Shown here: one piece after another, positions 6,253-8,282 of the stretch
How positions within the stretch are numbered: the stretch's first letter is position 1
How the letters are laid out: every line of letters starts with the position of its first letter
NCBI GenBank assembly: GCA_015484985.1
Contig: WFUL01000251.1
Location: 1 to 8,282, forward strand
Length of the DNA: 8,282 bases
Direction: 5' to 3'
From: Anaerolineales bacterium
GTDB lineage: Bacteria > Chloroflexota > Anaerolineae > Anaerolineales > DRMV01
Translations under genes and position numbers: made by a program
The notes under the pieces: model-generated
Databases searched by the model: none
What the model was told of the DNA's origin: nothing
Seen by the model: only the letters and a program-made list of their open reading frames with translations

Positions 6253-6947
6253 ACCTCGACATCCTGTTGTTGGACAAAGGTAAGGACGGCGTTAACGACA
6301 AAGGCCATACCCAGGAGAATGAGGCCCAAAGCAATGGCTCGGGCGAAATCCCCCCGACGGGTTTCGAGAACAACCGCGGTGGTCAGCACGCGCGTGTAAC
6401 GCCGGAGATTCCCGCCCACCATCAGGGAAGCGCCCACTTCGGAAATGGCCGCGCCGAACCCGGCCATGACCGCGGCCAGCAACAGGAGACGGGCTTCCCG
6501 CCAGAGAAGCCACACCATTTGCCAGCGCGAAGCGCCCAGGCCCAGCAATTGCCAGCGCAGATGGAAGTCCAGTTGTTGGAGCGCCGTGACCGTCAGTCCT
6601 GCCACGACGGGGAGGGCCAATACTGTTTGGGCCAGCACCATGGCCCGGGACGTGTACATCCAGCCCAAGAAACCAAAAGGACCACTGCGCCAGAAGAGCA
6701 GCGCCACCACCAGCCCCACAACCACGGGTGGTAGGGCCATGCCGGTATACACGGCGCTTAACCACACCCGTTGCCCAGGGGGACGCCGGAGAGCCAGATA
6801 AGTACCCAGAGGAATGCCCAGGACCACGCTGATAAGGGTCGCCAAACCGGAGATACGGAGAGAGCGCCACGTGATGGTCCAAACTTCAGGGTCACCCGTC
6901 AACAAGAGGTGCAGGGCCTCCAGAAACCCTCGCCATAATGCTTCCAT
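6249..6947 (-). CDS. tupB: Tungstate ABC transporter permease, TupB-like
   Basis: Permease of 232 aa with about five to six membrane segments. It has the TupB pattern from the start: LTGDPEVW (16-23), SLRISGLATLISVVLGIPLG (29-48), TGMALPPVVVGLVV (68-81), then SGPFGFLGWMYT. The EAA loop contacting the ATPase lies around LGLGASRWQMVWLLWREA (about 135-152). After it come ISEVGASLMVGGN (168-180) and TRVLTTAVVLETRRGDF (185-201), strongly typical of TupB. The start at 6947 is chosen for AAGGAG at 6956-6961, eight bases upstream, and because homologues begin here. An in-frame GTG at 7004 would add 19 residues. First gene of the seven-gene unit. No substrate-binding protein gene is adjacent: the gene upstream is a prenyltransferase. 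Confidence 0.9.
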   Translation of the reverse strand: MEALWRGFLEALHLLLTGDPEVWTITWRSLRISGLATLISVVLGIPLGTYLALRRPPGQRVWLSAVYTGMALPPVVVGLVVALLFWRSGPFGFLGWMYTSRAMVLAQTVLALPVVAGLTVTALQQLDFHLRWQLLGLGASRWQMVWLLWREARLLLLAAVMAGFGAAISEVGASLMVGGNLRRYTRVLTTAVVLETRRGDFARAIALGLILLGMAFVVNAVLTFVQQQDVEV

Positions 6948-7056
6948 CGCAGCAGCTCCTTCCCGCAGGAAGTCGGTCCGTGCCAATACAACAGATTGAC
7001 CCACAGGGCTGTCATCCTTCTGAGATGCACAAGAGCCCTTATGGTTCTGACCCGCT
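6948..7056 (-). promoter_or_regulatory. Structured 5' leader of the tupB operon
   Basis: Between the predicted transcription start (about 7056) and the tupB ATG lie about 110 nt with two clear hairpins. The first pairs 7005-7010 with 7034-7039 (AGGGCT/AGCCCT), with an inner CATC/GATG stem (7013-7016 with 7024-7027). The second pairs 6959-6963 with 6968-6972 (CTTCC/GGAAG, 4-nt loop), and its 3' side on the RNA includes part of the AAGGAG ribosome binding site (6956-6961). A leader that hides the ribosome binding site is a common control layout. Whether it binds a ligand is not shown, and I do not recognise a named riboswitch class in it. Confidence 0.45.
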
Positions 7057-7063
7057 GTGCCCT

Positions 7064-7092
7064 ATTATAGAGGCCAGGAGAGGGGACGCCAA
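7064..7092 (-). promoter_or_regulatory. Promoter of the tupB operon
   Basis: On the - strand TTGGCG (7092-7087) and a perfect TATAAT (7069-7064) are separated by 17 bp. The predicted start lies near 7056. It sits between the stop codon of the prenyltransferase gene (7130) and tupB, so the seven-gene unit can be expressed by itself; no strong terminator separates it from the prenyltransferase, so some read-through is also possible. Confidence 0.65.
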
Positions 7093-7129
7093 CGTAAAGC
7101 GGAAAACCGTTCCCAGGGAGCGCTCATGC

Positions 7130-8020
7130 TCAGAACAGGTAGAAAATCAACACCACGGTTAGGCCCCACAGGAGCACCGTGGCCAGCAGAGGTCGATCCT
7201 GGAAGAGGGCTTCCTCGGGTGCACCACCCTGGTTCTCTACGTACACCAGATACATGTATCGGAAAATGCCATAGAGCACGAAAGGAATGGTGAGCATCAT
7301 GGCGTGGTTTTGTGGAAGGTTGGGTGCGGAAAAGGTATACAGGCTATAGGCCATAACCGTTGCGGTTGAGGTAATGGTGATGAGTCGATCCAGAAAGGTC
7401 AGGGTGTAACCTTCCAAGACGCGGCGATGGGATTGGGCATTATGCGCCAGCAAGGCGATTTCGGCCCGGCGCTTCCCGAAACCGATGAACAGGGCCAGCA
7501 TCACGGTGACCACGTACAACCAGGGAGAGAAGCGTTCCACATGGACCAGCGCGGCGCCAGCCGCAACGCGCAAAACGAATCCACCAGCAATGGTGAAAAC
7601 GTCGATCAGAGGCACGTGTTTGAGCAGGAACGAGTAAGCCAACATGATGAGGTAGTAGAGGAGGGCAATCACGCCGAATTCCCGTTCCATCAAAAAAGCA
7701 GTAGGTAAGGTGACCAAGGGCAGGAGAAGAGCACCCGCCCAGGCGAGCGGCAGGGGTAGCCGTCCGGAAGGAATGGGACGATGTCGCTTCTTGGGGTGCT
7801 GCTGGTCGGCTTCCCGGTCGACGATGTCGTTGAGCAAGTAGACAGCTCCCGACAGGAAACAAAAGAGTACGAAGCCCAACAAGGAACGTTGTACCGCGGG
7901 CCAGTACGTAAGTTTGCGGTCAAAGACCAACGCGGCCAGGAGGAAGCCATTCTTGGCCCACTGGCGAGGACGCAGGCTTTGAAGAAAGGCCAGGGGAACG
8001 TCGACAAAGCGTCGCATCAT
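7130..8020 (-). CDS. UbiA-family decaprenyl-phosphate phosphoribosyltransferase-like protein
   Basis: Membrane prenyltransferase of 296 aa. The RPRQWAKN start (residues 18-24 and following), the first Asp motif NDIVDREADQQHP (64-76) with KKRHRPIPSG after it, and the second motif YSFLLKHVPLID (129-140) are all present. VLEGYTLTFLDRLI (201-214), PFVLYGIFRYMYLV (246-259) and DRPLLATVLLW (275-285) resemble enzymes like mycobacterial Rv3806c, which move phosphoribose from PRPP to decaprenyl phosphate. A related UbiA activity remains possible. The start is placed at ATG 8020 because the -10 box of the predicted promoter covers the alternative ATG at 8029 and transcription should begin at 8020; 8017 is also a Met codon. 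No ribosome binding site precedes any of these starts. Confidence 0.87.
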   Translation of the reverse strand: MMRRFVDVPLAFLQSLRPRQWAKNGFLLAALVFDRKLTYWPAVQRSLLGFVLFCFLSGAVYLLNDIVDREADQQHPKKRHRPIPSGRLPLPLAWAGALLLPLVTLPTAFLMEREFGVIALLYYLIMLAYSFLLKHVPLIDVFTIAGGFVLRVAAGAALVHVERFSPWLYVVTVMLALFIGFGKRRAEIALLAHNAQSHRRVLEGYTLTFLDRLITITSTATVMAYSLYTFSAPNLPQNHAMMLTIPFVLYGIFRYMYLVYVENQGGAPEEALFQDRPLLATVLLWGLTVVLIFYLF

Positions 8021-8027
8021 GCTGCCC

Positions 8028-8056
8028 ATTATATCCGGGCATCGGAATTGGGGCAA
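8028..8056 (-). promoter_or_regulatory. Promoter of the prenyltransferase gene, probably giving a leaderless mRNA
   Basis: On the - strand TTGCCC (8056-8051) and a perfect TATAAT (8033-8028) are separated by 17 bp. Seven bases (8027-8021) separate the -10 box from the A of ATG at 8020, the normal distance from -10 box to transcription start. The mRNA would thus begin at or within a base or two of the start codon, which agrees with the absence of a ribosome binding site. Confidence 0.65.
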
Positions 8057-8097
8057 ACGCCCCTGCCAGAGAGGTGCATGCAAATGTTGAAATCAGC

Positions 8098-8126
8098 CGG
8101 TCCTTTATGGACCGAAAGTTTGGACC
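8098..8126. promoter_or_regulatory. Palindrome upstream of the prenyltransferase promoter
   Basis: CGGTCC (8098-8103) and GGACCG (8109-8114) form a perfect palindrome around TTTAT, and a further GGACC half-site follows at 8122-8126. It lies about 40 bp upstream of the -35 box at 8056, a fitting place for an activator site. It might equally be a small RNA hairpin or chance in GC-rich DNA. Confidence 0.3.
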
Positions 8127-8158
8127 ACCTCTGCAGGCGGGCTTTTTCCTTTTGGAAT

Positions 8159-8280
8159 GCACAGGTCTGGCCAGGCCCTGGACCGCAGGAGCAACGAAGA
8201 GATAATGTAGCAAGCGGCCTCGCTGCTTGCTACATTATCTCTCTCTTCATCCGGGGTCCCGGACCCAGACAGACCTGTGC
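8159..8280. repeat. 122-bp fold-back element with 11-bp terminal inverted repeats
   Basis: GCACAGGTCTG (8159-8169) and CAGACCTGTGC (8270-8280) are exact reverse complements. Inside, the next dozen bases also pair imperfectly (AGGCCCTGGACC against the complement of GGTCCCGGACCC), and the centre is the strong hairpin at 8199-8241. Nearly the whole element can thus fold on itself. No gene lies in it. It resembles a small non-autonomous palindromic element or a large structured intergenic repeat; the window ends 2 bp after it, so a target duplication cannot be examined. Confidence 0.6.
8199..8241. terminator. Strong hairpin, possible terminator of a gene to the right
   Basis: Arms 8199-8218 and 8222-8241 pair over 20 bp with a single G-T pair and a 3-nt loop (CTC). 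The base of the stem is AT-rich (GATAATGTAG) and the tip GC-rich (CAAGCGGC), the same design as the palindrome at 1297-1359. It could stop transcription coming from the right on the - strand, upstream of the prenyltransferase promoter. There is no free T-run beyond the stem. Confidence 0.5.
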
Positions 8281-8282
8281 GA

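Noticed and set aside
6900..7018. Short upstream open frame of about 33 codons starting at ATG 7018 in the tupB leader
   Set aside because: It overlaps the tupB start in another frame and could in principle regulate it, but the codons show no pattern and the AAGG before it is too close to the ATG.
7101..7113. Hairpin GGAA/TTCC after the prenyltransferase gene as a terminator
   Set aside because: Only four base pairs and no proper T-run on the - strand side; too weak to separate the two transcripts.
8121..8150. Terminator on the + strand formed by CCACC/GGCGG followed by GCTTTTT
   Set aside because: The stem has a central mismatch, and no + strand gene ends nearby that it could serve.
8099..8265. 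Cluster of GGACC/GGTCC sites as a regulator array
   Set aside because: The same pentamer is frequent in coding parts of the window, for instance around 592 and 696-706, so beyond the palindrome at 8098-8114 the cluster is not convincing.

Overview
The window is GC-rich bacterial chromosome with dense, overlapping genes. The protein set (CcmC/CcmD, a TupB/TupC tungstate-type ABC transporter, a SpoIIE-like phosphatase, and a UbiA-family phosphoribosyltransferase of the decaprenyl-phosphate type) would fit a member of the Chloroflexota such as an Anaerolineae-like lineage. That placement is an impression from protein style, not a proof. No rRNA, tRNA, CRISPR array, transposase or phage gene was seen.

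Left part (1-1249, + strand): about 370 bases without a convincing gene contain an imperfect direct repeat and a candidate promoter. They lead into a two-gene unit, ccmC (haem handling for cytochrome c maturation) and the tiny membrane protein CcmD. The unit ends at a convergent junction (1248-1359) with two hairpins. The second is a perfect 30-bp inverted repeat with a 3-nt loop, probably a two-way transcription stop, and the last codons of the opposing gene run into it.

Middle part (1346-7092, - strand): one compact unit of seven genes, in transcription order tupB, tupC, a YbhN/LPG-synthase-TM-like membrane protein, a YegS/diacylglycerol-kinase-like lipid kinase, a class I SAM methyltransferase, a SpoIIE/PP2C-like phosphatase, and a very small P-loop kinase-like protein. 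Most junctions are 4-nt or 14-nt overlaps or 3-nt gaps; the only real gap is 72 nt before the lipid kinase. A promoter with a perfect TATAAT and 17-bp spacing lies at 7064-7092. It is followed by an approximately 110-nt structured leader in which the tupB ribosome binding site sits in a hairpin. The substrate-binding protein TupA is not in the window. The unit therefore joins import of an oxyanion (probably tungstate) to a set of membrane-lipid enzymes and a phosphatase/P-loop pair, a combination I do not recognise as a described system.

Right part (7130-8282, - strand): a UbiA-family decaprenyl-phosphate phosphoribosyltransferase-like gene. Its promoter is placed so that the predicted transcript would begin at the start codon itself (leaderless). 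Upstream lie a short palindrome and a 122-bp fold-back element, with 11-bp perfect terminal inverted repeats around a strong 20-bp hairpin, at the very edge of the window.
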